Below are positions 1 to 8,600 of a stretch of 64,000 nt of DNA, one piece after another (within the stretch, counting starts at the first letter, position 1; each line of letters begins with the position of its first letter). A program made the translations under genes and the position numbers. The stretch is from G963675935 sp963823895. Lineage in GTDB: Bacteria > Planctomycetota > Planctomycetia > Pirellulales > Thermoguttaceae. The stretch lies in assembly GCA_963823895.1 (NCBI GenBank), contig CAWGNG010000015.1, positions 22,186-86,185 on the forward strand. The letters run 5' to 3'. Under the pieces are notes generated by a model, which saw only the letters and a list, made by a program, of their open reading frames with translations, did no database searches and was not told the DNA's origin.

Positions 1-1
1 T

Positions 2-1123
2 TGCGGAGGGGGAAAGTCCTTCGAGCGTCAAGCCGTGAGCAAGGCCGGGTTCGAGTATTTCGCGCTGCCGTCGCGGCCGTTGCCAAATGCCGCCCGCGAG
101 GCGGTTTCGTTCGTCGTCGAGAATCTGGCCGGTTATCTGGCCGCGCGGCGATTTCTGCGCGAGGAGCGCGTTTCGGCGGTCGTGGGATTGGGCGGGTACG
201 CCAGCGCGGCGATGGCCCGCGCCGCCAGCCGCCGCGACGTACCGTTAGTGCTGCTCGAACAGAACGCCGTGGCGGGCCGGGCCAGCCGCTGGCTCGCTCG
301 TCGGGCGACGCTGATCTGCACGGCCTTTGCTGAAACCGCGGCCGGCCTCCGCTGTCATTGCCCCGTGCGCGTGACGGGCAATCCGATTCGATTTGGATTC
401 GACCGCGATACGCGACTCACCATGGTGACGATTCCGGCGCGGACGGAAAGAGAGGCAGCCGGCAATCCGTCTCCTCCTCTCCCCATCTCCCCCTCTCCCC
501 GTCTCCCCGTCTTCGCTTCTCCCGGTCTTCGCCGCCTGCTTCCGCCCCGTCAACTCCTCGTGCTTGGCGGCAGCGGCGGGGCGCGGTCGCTGAACGAGAA
601 CGTGCCGCGGGCGCTGTACAAAGTTCGCCGGCAGTTGGCCGAGTGGTACATCGTGCATCAATCAGGACAGGCGGATCTCGATGCCACAAAGACGCTCTAC
701 CGCAAGTTCGACTTGCCGGCCACGGTGGTGCCGTTCATCGAGGACATGCCCGCCATGCTCCGCACGACCGACCTGGCCGTCTGCCGGGCCGGCGGCACGA
801 CGCTGGCGGAACTGGCGGCCGCGGCCGTGCCCAGCGTCTTGTTGCCCTATCCCCACGCCGCCGATGACCACCAGTTGGCCAACGCGCGGGCCTTTTCGGC
901 CGGCGGCGGCTGCGTTACAATCGATGAGCGGCAGATTTCCGACCGGCTCGACGATCGCTTGGCCGACATGCTCTGTTTTCTGCTGGCCAATGAGGCGTTG
1001 CGGCGGCGGATGTCGGCGGCGATGCACCAATTGGCCCGGCCCACCGCTGCCCAGGACGTGGCGGAGTTGATCTGGTCGGTTGTCAGCAGCCAATCGGTCC
1101 AGGCGCAGGCGGCGGCGGTGTGA
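2..1123 (+). CDS. murG: MurG: undecaprenyl-PP-MurNAc-pentapeptide GlcNAc transferase (5' partial)
   Basis: MurG adds GlcNAc to lipid I to make lipid II at the inner face of the cytoplasmic membrane. The frame is open to the window edge; the GTG at 35 is internal, and about 40 N-terminal residues with the GGTGGH loop lie outside. Visible are VGLGGYAS, the inter-domain LVLGGSGGARSLNENVP, and the donor-binding AGGTTLAELAAAAVPSVLLP followed by DDHQLANA. The linker before LVLGGSGG is about 30 residues longer than usual because a CT-rich simple repeat (about 465-533) is read in frame as Pro/Ser/Leu-rich sequence. cdsA follows on the same strand. Confidence 0.9.
   Translation, partial: CGGGKSFERQAVSKAGFEYFALPSRPLPNAAREAVSFVVENLAGYLAARRFLREERVSAVVGLGGYASAAMARAASRRDVPLVLLEQNAVAGRASRWLARRATLICTAFAETAAGLRCHCPVRVTGNPIRFGFDRDTRLTMVTIPARTEREAAGNPSPPLPISPSPRLPVFASPGLRRLLPPRQLLVLGGSGGARSLNENVPRALYKVRRQLAEWYIVHQSGQADLDATKTLYRKFDLPATVVPFIEDMPAMLRTTDLAVCRAGGTTLAELAAAAVPSVLLPYPHAADDHQLANARAFSAGGGCVTIDERQISDRLDDRLADMLCFLLANEALRRRMSAAMHQLARPTAAQDVAELIWSVVSSQSVQAQAAAV
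465..533. repeat. In-frame CT-rich low-complexity insert in murG
   Basis: Runs of CTCC and CCCC units encode a Pro/Ser-rich loop between the two MurG lobes. The complement resembles the GAGAGG/GGGGAGAG runs inside mfd (about 26747) and after the lptE-like gene (about 14427), so a shared repeat family is likely (inference). No stop codon is introduced. Confidence 0.6.
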
Positions 1124-1135
1124 CCATCGCTCGCC

Positions 1136-1163
1136 AAGCCGCTTGCGGCTTCGCACGCATCGC
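1136..1163 (+). repeat. Short intercistronic repeat, copy 1 (upstream of cdsA)
   Basis: Contains AAGCCGCTTGCGGCTTCGCA, with the palindrome GCCGCTTGCGGC, followed by CGCATCGC. The same 20 bases recur at 10880 before ybeY, and a diverged copy lies near 14475 before folP. All three are in the same orientation, between one gene's stop and the next gene's start. Confidence 0.65.
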
Positions 1164-1212
1164 CAACGCGCAGAAACTTGTGCCGGCTCGCCGCAAAGAG
1201 GACACCCCCATT

Positions 1213-2076
1213 ATGCTCCGCTGGCGATTGCTCTTGGGCACGCCCCTGATCGCCGCATTGGTCGCGCTCTGCTGGCTCGATCACGCTACGACCGCCCTGC
1301 CAGGCGCGTGGCTGTTGCCGGTCGCCGTTGCCGCTGCGTTATTGGGTACGAAGGAGACGTTGGATCTTGCGGCGCTGGCGGGGATGCGCCCGCCGCGCTG
1401 GACGATTTACGTTGGCAACGTGCTGCTTGTCATGAGCGCCTGGGCGGTGGCCCTCGATCCGTCTTGGCAGACGCCTTCCCTGCTTCTTCTCGGCGTCGTG
1501 GTGCCTCTGGTTATTTTTGGTGAGATGTCGCGGTACGAAAAGCCGGGCGGAAACATGGCCGATGTGGCCGGGGGCGTCTTTGCTCTCGTTTATGTTGGGT
1601 TGATGCTCTGGTTCGCCGTGCAATTGCGAATCGCCTGGGGCGTCGGCGCGCTGGCGGCGTGGGTGATCGTGGTCAAGATGGGCGACACGGGGGCGTATAC
1701 CGTGGGACGTCTGATCGGCCGTCACAAGATGGCGCCGTTGATCAGCCCTGGCAAGACGATCGAAGGGGCGATCGGCGCCCTGGCCTTCGCCTGCTTCGGC
1801 TCGTGGGCGGCGTTCAAGTGGATTGTCCCTTTCACGATCCAGAATCCCCAGCCACACCCAGGCGTTTCGTGGGGTTGGGTTGTTTTTGGCCTTCTGGTCG
1901 GCGCGGCCGGCATGGTGGGGGATTTGGCCGAGTCGATGCTAAAACGGGACGTCGGCGTGAAGGATTCGAGTACGTGGATGCCCGGTTTCGGCGGCGTCTT
2001 GGACATTCTCGACTCGCTGCTGCTCTCCGCGCCGGTGGCATGGTTCTGCTGGGCGTTCGGGCTGGTCGGCAGATAA
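1213..2076 (+). CDS. cdsA: CdsA: phosphatidate cytidylyltransferase
   Basis: CDP-diacylglycerol synthase is an integral membrane enzyme that makes CDP-DAG from phosphatidate and CTP for phospholipid synthesis. I chose the ATG at 1213 (MLRWRLLLG) over an upstream open extension because it directly precedes the first membrane helix and the extension is encoded by repeat DNA. Several hydrophobic helices are followed by the C-terminal signature SMLKRDVGVKDSSTWMPGFG and GVLDILDS. The family consensus is usually PGHGGxLDRxDS; here the His is Phe and the Arg is Ile. Length (287 aa) is normal. It follows murG on the same strand. Confidence 0.9.
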   Translation: MLRWRLLLGTPLIAALVALCWLDHATTALPGAWLLPVAVAAALLGTKETLDLAALAGMRPPRWTIYVGNVLLVMSAWAVALDPSWQTPSLLLLGVVVPLVIFGEMSRYEKPGGNMADVAGGVFALVYVGLMLWFAVQLRIAWGVGALAAWVIVVKMGDTGAYTVGRLIGRHKMAPLISPGKTIEGAIGALAFACFGSWAAFKWIVPFTIQNPQPHPGVSWGWVVFGLLVGAAGMVGDLAESMLKRDVGVKDSSTWMPGFGGVLDILDSLLLSAPVAWFCWAFGLVGR

Positions 2077-2172
2077 TCCGGCTATCGCTTGTCCCGCACG
2101 CGAAAGCGCGCTACTATTGGAGTGCGTTTCGCGATCTGATCGGTAGTCGATTGACCTCAGATTCCCGACGTC

Positions 2173-2252
2173 CAATAGCCGGGAGCCAACGGCTCCCGGA
2201 GCAGGGCGGCAGCGATGCGCACATTTCGGGAGCCGTTGGCTCCCGGCTATTG
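2173..2252. repeat. Perfect 26-bp inverted repeat (intergenic palindromic element)
   Basis: The left arm 2173-2198 begins CAATAGCCGGGAGCC. The right arm 2227-2252 is its exact reverse complement, with a 28-base loop. Each arm also folds on itself (GGGAGCC..GGCTCCC). The arm layout, ATAGCCG then a self-complementary core, resembles the coding copy in the lptE-like gene at 13845. It fills most of the gap between cdsA and the GH5 gene. Confidence 0.8.
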
Positions 2253-2318
2253 ATCCGCGACATTGACAAGAACAACATGGCGAGATGATCCCCGCGTCCA
2301 AAACCGGAGGCTGGAAAA

Positions 2319-3884
2319 ATGAACCTGCAACGAAACACGATCTCGCGAGTCTGCGAACGCGCACTACGAACACGCAGTTGCACCATCGCAATCGGAATGT
2401 TGTTGGCTTGGATCCCCACCGTCGCTTTCGGCGAGAACCCAGCAAAACCGAGAGTCCTTGTCGATTTCAAGAACGCAAAGGACATCAAGATCAGTCCGAT
2501 CCAGGCGACGGCGGTCATGACGCAAAATGCCGGAAAGCCGGCCTTGCAGATAACGACCGAGGCCGCGGCGTCATGGCCCGGAGTGCTGATCGAGCGGCGT
2601 GAGGGGAAGTGGGATTTGCGCGGGTTCGAGGGGGTCGAGATGGACGTGTACAATCCCGAAGACGTGCCGGTCCGCGTGCTGCTGAGCGTCAACAATCCCG
2701 GCGCCGACGGCCGCAACCACTCCAATGCCGAAGGAGTGAACGTTCCGCGCCGCGGACGCGCAACCCTCGTCCTGCTGTTCGGAACGTGGTATGGCGATAA
2801 ACGCCCGATCGACCTTAGACGAATCGTTTCGCTGCAGGTGATGTTGGACAAACCGGGGCGCTCGCGCCGCTTCCTGGTCAATAACATCCGGGCCGTGCGC
2901 TTCGACGAGAGCGAGATGAAAGCGGTTTTCGACGATCCCTTTTTCCAGCGATTGAAGCCGGTGTTCGGGCGCGGCGTGAATCTCGCCAACGCGTTGGAAG
3001 CGCCCAAGGAAGGGGACTGGGGCGTCGTGCTCAAGGAAGAGTATTTCGATCGGATCGCGTCGGCCGGTTTCGACTCGGTGCGGCTGCCGGTGCGCTGGTC
3101 AGCCCATGCCGAGGCGTCGCCCCCCTACCGAATCGACCCGAAGTTCCTCGATCGCGTCGATTGGGCGATCAAGCAATTGCTCAAGCGGCGGATCACGCCG
3201 ATCGTGAACATGCACAACTACGACGAATTGGTGCGCGAGCCCGACAAGAATCGCGAGCGATTCGTGGCCCTATGGCGACAGATCGCCGAACACTATGAAG
3301 GCTATCCGCGGGCGTTGGCGTTCGAGTTGTTCAACGAGCCGAATGGGAATTTGACCGCCGACAAGTGGAACGAACTCCTCGCGGAGACGATTACGGTCGT
3401 CCGCCGCACGAATCCGCGGCGGGAAATCGTCGTTGGCCCGGTCGGTTGGAACGGCATCAAGGAACTGCCGAGTCTGGAACTGCCGGAAAAGGATCGCCAC
3501 ATCATCGTCACCGTCCATTACTACAATCCGTTCCATTTCACCCATCAAGGGGCGAGTTGGGCCGGGCCGGACTCGCAACAATGGCTTGGCACGAAGTGGA
3601 CCGGCACGCCGGCGGAGCAGCGGGACGTCCGCCGCGATTTCGATGCGGCAATCACCTGGGCAGTGCAGCACCACCGGCCGATCTGGCTCGGCGAATTCGG
3701 CGCCTACAGCAAGGCCGATCTCGATTCGCGCGTCCGCTGGACTCGTTTCGTCACCCAGGAGGCCCTGAAGCGGAAGATGGGCTTCGCCTACTGGGAGTTC
3801 TGCTCCGGTTTCGGCATCTATGATCCCCAGCGCCATCGCTGGATCGAGCCGCTGAAAGACGCGCTGCTGCCGAAGGCGAAATAG
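2319..3884 (+). CDS. Secreted glycoside hydrolase family 5 (cellulase-like) with N-terminal beta domain
   Basis: The product is 521 aa. An N-terminal signal segment (IAIGMLLAWIPTVAFG) implies export. Residues about 45-185 form a beta-rich, carbohydrate-binding-like region (WPGVLIE..LRGFEGVEMDVYNP). The GH5 TIM barrel follows, with GVNLANALE, VRLPVRW, IVNMHNYDEL, the acid/base Glu in FELFNEPNG (near residue 339), VHYYNPFHF and the nucleophile Glu in WLGEFGAYS (near 460). Start: ATG 2319 with GGAGG at 2306-2310. Probably an endo-beta-glucanase or mannanase; the substrate cannot be told. It stands alone between repeat-rich gaps. Confidence 0.88.
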   Translation: MNLQRNTISRVCERALRTRSCTIAIGMLLAWIPTVAFGENPAKPRVLVDFKNAKDIKISPIQATAVMTQNAGKPALQITTEAAASWPGVLIERREGKWDLRGFEGVEMDVYNPEDVPVRVLLSVNNPGADGRNHSNAEGVNVPRRGRATLVLLFGTWYGDKRPIDLRRIVSLQVMLDKPGRSRRFLVNNIRAVRFDESEMKAVFDDPFFQRLKPVFGRGVNLANALEAPKEGDWGVVLKEEYFDRIASAGFDSVRLPVRWSAHAEASPPYRIDPKFLDRVDWAIKQLLKRRITPIVNMHNYDELVREPDKNRERFVALWRQIAEHYEGYPRALAFELFNEPNGNLTADKWNELLAETITVVRRTNPRREIVVGPVGWNGIKELPSLELPEKDRHIIVTVHYYNPFHFTHQGASWAGPDSQQWLGTKWTGTPAEQRDVRRDFDAAITWAVQHHRPIWLGEFGAYSKADLDSRVRWTRFVTQEALKRKMGFAYWEFCSGFGIYDPQRHRWIEPLKDALLPKAK

Positions 3885-3922
3885 CAGGGCGTCGCTACGA
3901 CTGCCACAGAGCGCTATGCGCA

Positions 3923-4113
3923 CCACGGAGGCACGGAGGACACGGAGAGAAACGATTAGCCGCAGAGGACGCGGAGGAATCAGGTTGATTGTGCTGCGGT
4001 TGCTTTCGTGAGTGAAAGCCCCCTTCAAATCTCATTCCTCTGCGTTCTCTGCGTCCTCTGCGGTCGTTTGTCCCATCCCTGTCTTCGTCTCCGTGTCCTC
4101 CGTGCCTCCGTGG
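3923..4113. repeat. Large inverted-repeat element between convergent genes
   Basis: The outer arms 3923-3948 (starting CCACGGAGGCACGGAGG) and 4088-4113 are perfect 26-base reverse complements. Inner arms near 3959-3975 (CCGCAGAGGACGCGG) and 4047-4062 pair imperfectly. It occupies the gap between the GH5 gene and the convergent LRR gene and could form a long hairpin. No coding content was recognised. Confidence 0.75.
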
Positions 4114-4167
4114 TAAGCCCCGGAACTGTTAGTTAGCTCCGCCGCGATTTCTCGCCGCGGCTCGCGG

Positions 4168-5340
4168 CTAGCGCATGATCTTGCACTGCGGCAAGACTTT
4201 GGCGAGCCGCTTGGCGCCGGCGTCGGTGATGCCGGTCTGACCGATGTTGAGGGTCTTCAATCCGGTGAGGGTGGCGAGGACGCCGATGGCCGCGTCGGTG
4301 ATTTGTGTCTGCCGCAGTTCGAGCCGGGCAAGGTTCTTCAAGCCGCGGAGCGGTTCCAAAGCGGCGTCCTCGATGCCGGTCTCGTTCAACCGCAAGGAGA
4401 CGAGCTTGTTCTTATTGTGCAGTTGTTTCATTCCGCTGCCGCTCAAGGGGATGCCCTGGAGAACGATTTGCCGTAGTTGGCCGAAACCGCCGAGACGCTG
4501 AAACGCCTCGTCGGTGATGCCGAAGCATCGGGCAAGCGTGATTTCCCGCAAGGGGAGGCCGGCGATCCGCGACAGCCCGGCGTCGGTGACGGCCGCCTCG
4601 TCGATTGTCAGGACGGTCAACGTCGTAAACCGCTTGACGAGCGATAGGCTGTCGTCATTGATCTGATATCCCCCGAGCCGCAGCGTTTTCAACCGCTTTA
4701 GCGCCAGCAGTTGCTCCAACCCCGCGTTGGTCAATTGCGAATCACCGCGAAGATCGAGCGAACGCAACCCGGCAAGTTGCGCAACCTGTTTCAGCCCGCC
4801 GTCGGTGATCCCCAGATCGAGCAAGCCGAGATCGACCAGTTTCGGCAGCCGTTTCAAGCTCTCAAACGCCTTGTCGCTCAGAGCGGAACTCCGCCGGATG
4901 GAGAGAGAAGCGAGGTTCGTCAGGCGGACGAGTTGCTCCACTGCGGCGTCGTTGATGTGGGCGTCGAGCAGGGAGAGTTCCGCGAGGCCGGCAAGGGAAC
5001 TGATCTGCCGAACGCCCGCGTCGGTAACGCCGCTGCCCGAGAGCTTCAGCCGTCTTAGATGCGGCAGGGTCGAGAGGCACGCGAGATCCGCATCGGCGAC
5101 GGAGACGCGATCGCTGGCCAGATCGACAGTCACGAGATCGCCTGAGCCGTCGAAACCGAACCGCCCTCCGCGCTGGTCGATGCCGCGGACGGCGACGGCG
5201 AAGCCGGCATCCGCTTCCCGCGGCCCTACTCCGTGAAGAATCGCCTGCACCCGGGCCTTTTCGCTCTTCTCGGCCGCCGTGCTTGAGGCCGCGATCAGCG
5301 AAACGCTCAGCAACAGCACGATTCGCGCAAATCGGCACAT
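4168..5340 (-). CDS. Secreted leucine-rich-repeat protein
   Basis: The product is 390 aa with a signal peptide (IVLLLSVSLIAASSTAAE). After a short non-repeat region there are about a dozen LRR units of roughly 24 residues, of the form LxxLxxLxLxxxxITDAGLxxL (for example LKTLNIGQTGITDAGAKRL). This ITDAG pattern is of the cysteine-free RNase-inhibitor/F-box-like type frequent in Planctomycetes. No enzymatic domain is visible. The likely role is protein binding in the periplasm or cell envelope (inference). Next on the same strand, upstream, is the Gfo/Idh/MocA gene. Confidence 0.75.
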   Translation of the reverse strand: MCRFARIVLLLSVSLIAASSTAAEKSEKARVQAILHGVGPREADAGFAVAVRGIDQRGGRFGFDGSGDLVTVDLASDRVSVADADLACLSTLPHLRRLKLSGSGVTDAGVRQISSLAGLAELSLLDAHINDAAVEQLVRLTNLASLSIRRSSALSDKAFESLKRLPKLVDLGLLDLGITDGGLKQVAQLAGLRSLDLRGDSQLTNAGLEQLLALKRLKTLRLGGYQINDDSLSLVKRFTTLTVLTIDEAAVTDAGLSRIAGLPLREITLARCFGITDEAFQRLGGFGQLRQIVLQGIPLSGSGMKQLHNKNKLVSLRLNETGIEDAALEPLRGLKNLARLELRQTQITDAAIGVLATLTGLKTLNIGQTGITDAGAKRLAKVLPQCKIMR

Positions 5341-5373
5341 GGGTAGTTGTCCAGAGTTGAGTGACGACGTTTC

Positions 5374-6633
5374 CTACAGCGTCCACGGCGCCCGCATCGA
5401 TCGATGGACCAGCGTCGCTGCATCATCATCACCGACGATCTTCCTGGTCTTCGGATCCCAAGTGATCTTTCGATTCATGCGGACGGCGATGTCGCAGAGT
5501 TGGCTGATCGTGTCGCTGCGGACGGCTTGATCCAACGGGGCGATGGGCGGCTTGCGCGACTTCACCGAGTCGATGAAGTTCTGGGCGTGGCCGGGACTCT
5601 CGATCAAATGCACGTCGTTCGGGCCTATTTTCGAGGTCAGCAGCGACTTCGGCTCAGCGTCGATGCCGCCGGGCAGCTCACGCCAGACCCTCACCCAGCC
5701 CTCGGAGCCGATGAACTTGGTCGAATCGCGGCCGGGCTTGAAGGTCACCTTCACGCCGTCGCCGAATTGGATCCGCATGTCCCAGTTCATCACGTTGTTG
5801 TAGAGCCCGTCGGTCGGAATCACGCCAGTGCCTTCGACCGTCATCGGTCCGGAGAGATCGGAGTCGTTGCCCCAGATCACGATGTCCAACGGGTGCGCTC
5901 CCCAGCCGGCCAAGTAGCCGATCGAATAGTCGTGGATGAAGAAGTGCCCGGGGTTCTTGCAGCGGTCAGCCGTGTAGGGGGCAAGCGGCGCCGGGCCGAG
6001 CCACATGTTGTAGTTGAGCGTCGGCGGGACGGGTATCTCTTTGGTCGACCCGCCCGCCGAGCCGTCCGGCGCAATCACTTCGATCGTATGGACTTTGCCG
6101 ATCCGCCCGCTGCGGACCAGTTCACAACCGAAGCGAAAATTCGGCATACTGCGCTGTTGCGTGCCGTATTGGAAGATGCGGCCGGTCTCGCGGAAGACCT
6201 TCAAACAGGCGAGATCCTGCTCGATTGTCAGCCCGAGCGGCTTCTCGCCGTAGACGTCCTTCTTCGCGCGGGCCGCCATGATGGCGATGGGCACGTGCCA
6301 GTGGTCGGGGGTGGCGATGGTCACCGCGTCGATGTCCTGCCGCGCGAGAATGTCGCGGAAGTCGGCGTAGGCCTTGCCCTTAATCAGCCGGGCGCAGGCC
6401 TCGCGACGATCGCGGTAGGTGTCGGCGACGGCGACGGCCTGCATACCCTTGCATCGCAGGAAATCGTACGGCAGTCCGCGAGTGCCGAAGCCAATGTGCC
6501 CGACGGTCACCCGTTCGCTGGCCGGCGGGGTGTCGGCGTTGCCCAGCGCGGTCGAGGTGATGACGTAGGGAGCGGCGACGGCGGCGGCCGCCCCTTTGAT
6601 GAGATCGCGGCGAGTGATTCGAGCGTCGTTCAT
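5374..6633 (-). CDS. Tat-exported Gfo/Idh/MocA family oxidoreductase
   Basis: The N-terminus MNDARITRRDLIKGAAAA is a twin-arginine signal (RRDLIKG). A Rossmann NAD(P)-binding fold follows (VGHIGFGTRGLPYD), then VTIATPDHWHVP and the family motif GEKPLGLTIEQD. The C-terminal alpha/beta domain contains LGPAPLAPYT and GWGAHPLDIVIWG. I chose ATG 6633 because it gives the Tat start and has AAGGA upstream; an extension to 6675 is open. Such exported dehydrogenases are greatly expanded in Planctomycetes; the substrate, probably a sugar or inositol derivative, is unknown. Confidence 0.85.
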   Translation of the reverse strand: MNDARITRRDLIKGAAAAVAAPYVITSTALGNADTPPASERVTVGHIGFGTRGLPYDFLRCKGMQAVAVADTYRDRREACARLIKGKAYADFRDILARQDIDAVTIATPDHWHVPIAIMAARAKKDVYGEKPLGLTIEQDLACLKVFRETGRIFQYGTQQRSMPNFRFGCELVRSGRIGKVHTIEVIAPDGSAGGSTKEIPVPPTLNYNMWLGPAPLAPYTADRCKNPGHFFIHDYSIGYLAGWGAHPLDIVIWGNDSDLSGPMTVEGTGVIPTDGLYNNVMNWDMRIQFGDGVKVTFKPGRDSTKFIGSEGWVRVWRELPGGIDAEPKSLLTSKIGPNDVHLIESPGHAQNFIDSVKSRKPPIAPLDQAVRSDTISQLCDIAVRMNRKITWDPKTRKIVGDDDAATLVHRSMRAPWTL

Positions 6634-7075
6634 GGACTGATTCCTTATGAAGGTGGGCCGAGGCAGGGAGGGCAATCATGGCGTGCGGTCGCATGTATCA
6701 CCCCCATCATAGCGGCGCGGGGAGCGGAAAGCAATTTGGCCTTGGGGCCTTGCCGTTTAGGGGCCGGCGGAACGCCGACCAGTGCGCTCGCCGCCTTGCG
6801 GGCGGCGGCTAAACGTCAGAGGGCGAGACGCTGTCGCTCTCCGTTGTTCTCCAATTCCGCTGGTTTTCCTCGGCGGGGGGCTATTGACATTCTCGGAAAT
6901 CGGGTATGATAAATGCTGCGCCTCATCCATAACGATCCGGTTTCCGCGTCAGTCCGTTCGAGACAGCGAAGAGCACCATTCATAACGATTCTGAAGGAGG
7001 GATGCTTCCGACCGCACTTATTTTCTTGCAGCGTATTTCGACACGCCTTTCGGGCGAGGGCGAAGGAGGTCAACC
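6634..7075. other. Intergenic gap with a TTTAGCCGCCGC-type inverted repeat
   Basis: No gene was recognised between the divergent Gfo/Idh/MocA and zinc-ribbon genes. An imperfect inverted repeat spans about 6750-6815: GTTTAGGGGCCGGCGG pairs with the region ending GGCGGCGGCTAAACG. A related half-copy starts at 11355 over the ybeY stop codon. A promoter-like sequence lies at 6884-6910. Confidence 0.6.
6884..6910 (+). promoter_or_regulatory. Sigma70-like promoter candidate for the zinc-ribbon gene
   Basis: TTGACA at 6884-6889 and TATGAT at 6905-6910 are separated by 15 bases, shorter than the usual 17. An alternative -10 read two bases later (TGATAA) gives 17. It precedes the gene starting at 7076. 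Confidence 0.4.
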
Positions 7076-7420
7076 ATGTCGATACGGTGCGTTTGTCAGA
7101 ACGGACACGTCTTGAAGGTCAAGGACTCGTTTGCGGGGACTTCGGGCCTCTGCCCATCTTGCAGGGGGAAGGTTGTCGTCCCCAAAGCAGAGAAGAAGTC
7201 CATTTCAGAAGACGTCATACTAGGTCTTTTGGGTACGCAAAGCCAGGCCGAAAGGCTTGCCGCGGAGAGTTCGGGAGTGCTCCTGGCTGCCTCGGATTCC
7301 AGCGAACACCGCCTCTCTTTTCCGAAAAAAACTTGCAGTCGCTGCAACCAGGAGGTCTCCTCCGGCGCCCACATCTGCCCTCACTGCCACACCTACATCG
7401 CCAACCTCCGTGACTTCTAG
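7076..7420 (+). CDS. Small double zinc-ribbon protein
   Basis: The product is 114 aa with a zinc ribbon at each end. The N-terminal ribbon, CVCQNGHVLKVKDSFAG then CPSC, is a pattern common in planctomycetal proteins. The C-terminal ribbon is CSRCNQEV followed by CPHCHTYI. The middle is hydrophilic and has no known domain. Start ATG 7076 is backed by GGAGG at 7065-7069. It is transcribed alone ahead of phoH. The function is unknown; nucleic-acid or protein binding is plausible from the ribbons. Confidence 0.75.
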   Translation: MSIRCVCQNGHVLKVKDSFAGTSGLCPSCRGKVVVPKAEKKSISEDVILGLLGTQSQAERLAAESSGVLLAASDSSEHRLSFPKKTCSRCNQEVSSGAHICPHCHTYIANLRDF

Positions 7421-7527
7421 TATACTTGAGCTTGGGAGGGGACTGCGACTGGTGGTCGCGGTTCGCTCGGCGACCATTGGTCGCGGCTTTGCACTCTGGC
7501 TGCCGGCTCGCGGCGCCAATCTGGATA

Positions 7528-8471
7528 ATGGAATCAACCCTGTCGGTCGTCAGTTCCAAGACGCTGCTGGCCCTGTTCGGCGCTTGCGATCAGCATTTGC
7601 GGCGGATTCGCAATGCACTGGGCGTGAGCGTCACGGTGTATGACGGTCGAATTCACGTCGAAGGGGCCGAGGCGGCCGTGGCCCAGGCCACCGAAGTGCT
7701 GAATCGGCTGCAAACCTGCGTGAACCGTCAGGGGGACGTGTCGGCCGACGACGTCAGCCGGGTGCTGGCCGGGGTCCGGGATGGCTTGCCCCAAGACGAC
7801 CAGGCCCCCATCGAGGTTTTTGCGCCGGCCGGCAGATTCGCCCCCGCTCCCCCGGCCAGGCGGGTTACATCGAGGCGATCCGCCGCAACGACATCGTGCT
7901 GTGTTGCGGCCCGGCGGGCACGGGCAAGACTTACCTGGCCGTGGCGATGGCTGTCGCCGCGCTGAATCGCCAGGCCATCCGCAAGATCGTGCTCGTGCGT
8001 CCCGCGGTCGAGGCGGGCGAAAGCCTGGGTTTCCTGCCGGGCGATTTGCAGGCCAAGATCAATCCCTATTTGCGGCCGCTGCTGGATGCCTTGCGCGAAA
8101 TGATGGACCACGATCTGATCAAAAGCTACACGGAAGAGGACTTGATCGAGGTGATTCCGTTGGCTTACATGCGCGGGCGGACGTTAAACGAGGCGTTCAT
8201 CATTCTCGACGAGGCCCAGAATACCACCGTCGCGCAGATGAAGATGTTTCTGACGCGGATGGGGGCCGGCTCGAAGATCGTCGTCTCCGGCGACGTGACG
8301 CAGATCGACCTGCCGCCCCACGCCCATAGCGGGCTGATCGATGCCTTGTCGCGGCTGCACGGCATCGAGGGCATTGCGTCGGTCCGGCTGGCCGCCGCCG
8401 ACATCGTGCGTCATCCGCTGGTGCAGAAGATCGTACACGCTTACGAAGAACATCCGAAAAAACGCCGCTAA
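7528..8471 (+). CDS. phoH: PhoH family ATPase (frameshifted in this sequence)
   Basis: PhoH-like proteins couple a KH-like RNA-binding domain to a P-loop ATPase. The first part (from ATG 7528) has the KH-like segment LFGACDQHLRRIRNALGVSV. The second part has the linker PGQAGYIEAIRRNDIV, Walker A GPAGTGKTYLA, VRPAVEAGE, Walker B FIILDEAQN and SGDVTQIDLP. The two parts lie in different frames, joined near 7825-7845 in a GC-rich run (CGCCGGCCGGCAG) where one base appears missing; restoring it gives the usual RPRSPGQ linker. Probably a sequence error, otherwise a recent pseudogene. It sits upstream of the pgpH-like gene and ybeY, a neighbourhood seen in many bacteria. Confidence 0.85.
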
Positions 8472-8503
8472 GGATTTATAGGACAATCGGCAACGCCATC
8501 CCA

Positions 8504-8579
8504 GGACGGATTTGCAAATCCGTCCGCGAAGAACTGGACGGATTTGGAAATCCGTCCTACCTGCAGGCGGGACGCCTGC
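8504..8579. repeat. Cluster of three palindromes between phoH and the 7TM-HD gene
   Basis: GGACGGATTT palindromes occur twice (8504-8525 and 8536-8557), each a near-perfect self-complement that differs at one central base. They are followed by GCAGGCGGGACGCCTGC at 8563-8579. The tandem arrangement suggests a mobile palindromic repeat rather than a terminator, as there is no T tract. Confidence 0.7.
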
Positions 8580-8600
8580 ACCACAACACCCGAGACCCCC

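Noticed and set aside
8504..8579. Intrinsic terminator after phoH
   Set aside because: The palindromes lack a T tract and occur in tandem, so a repeat cluster is more likely.
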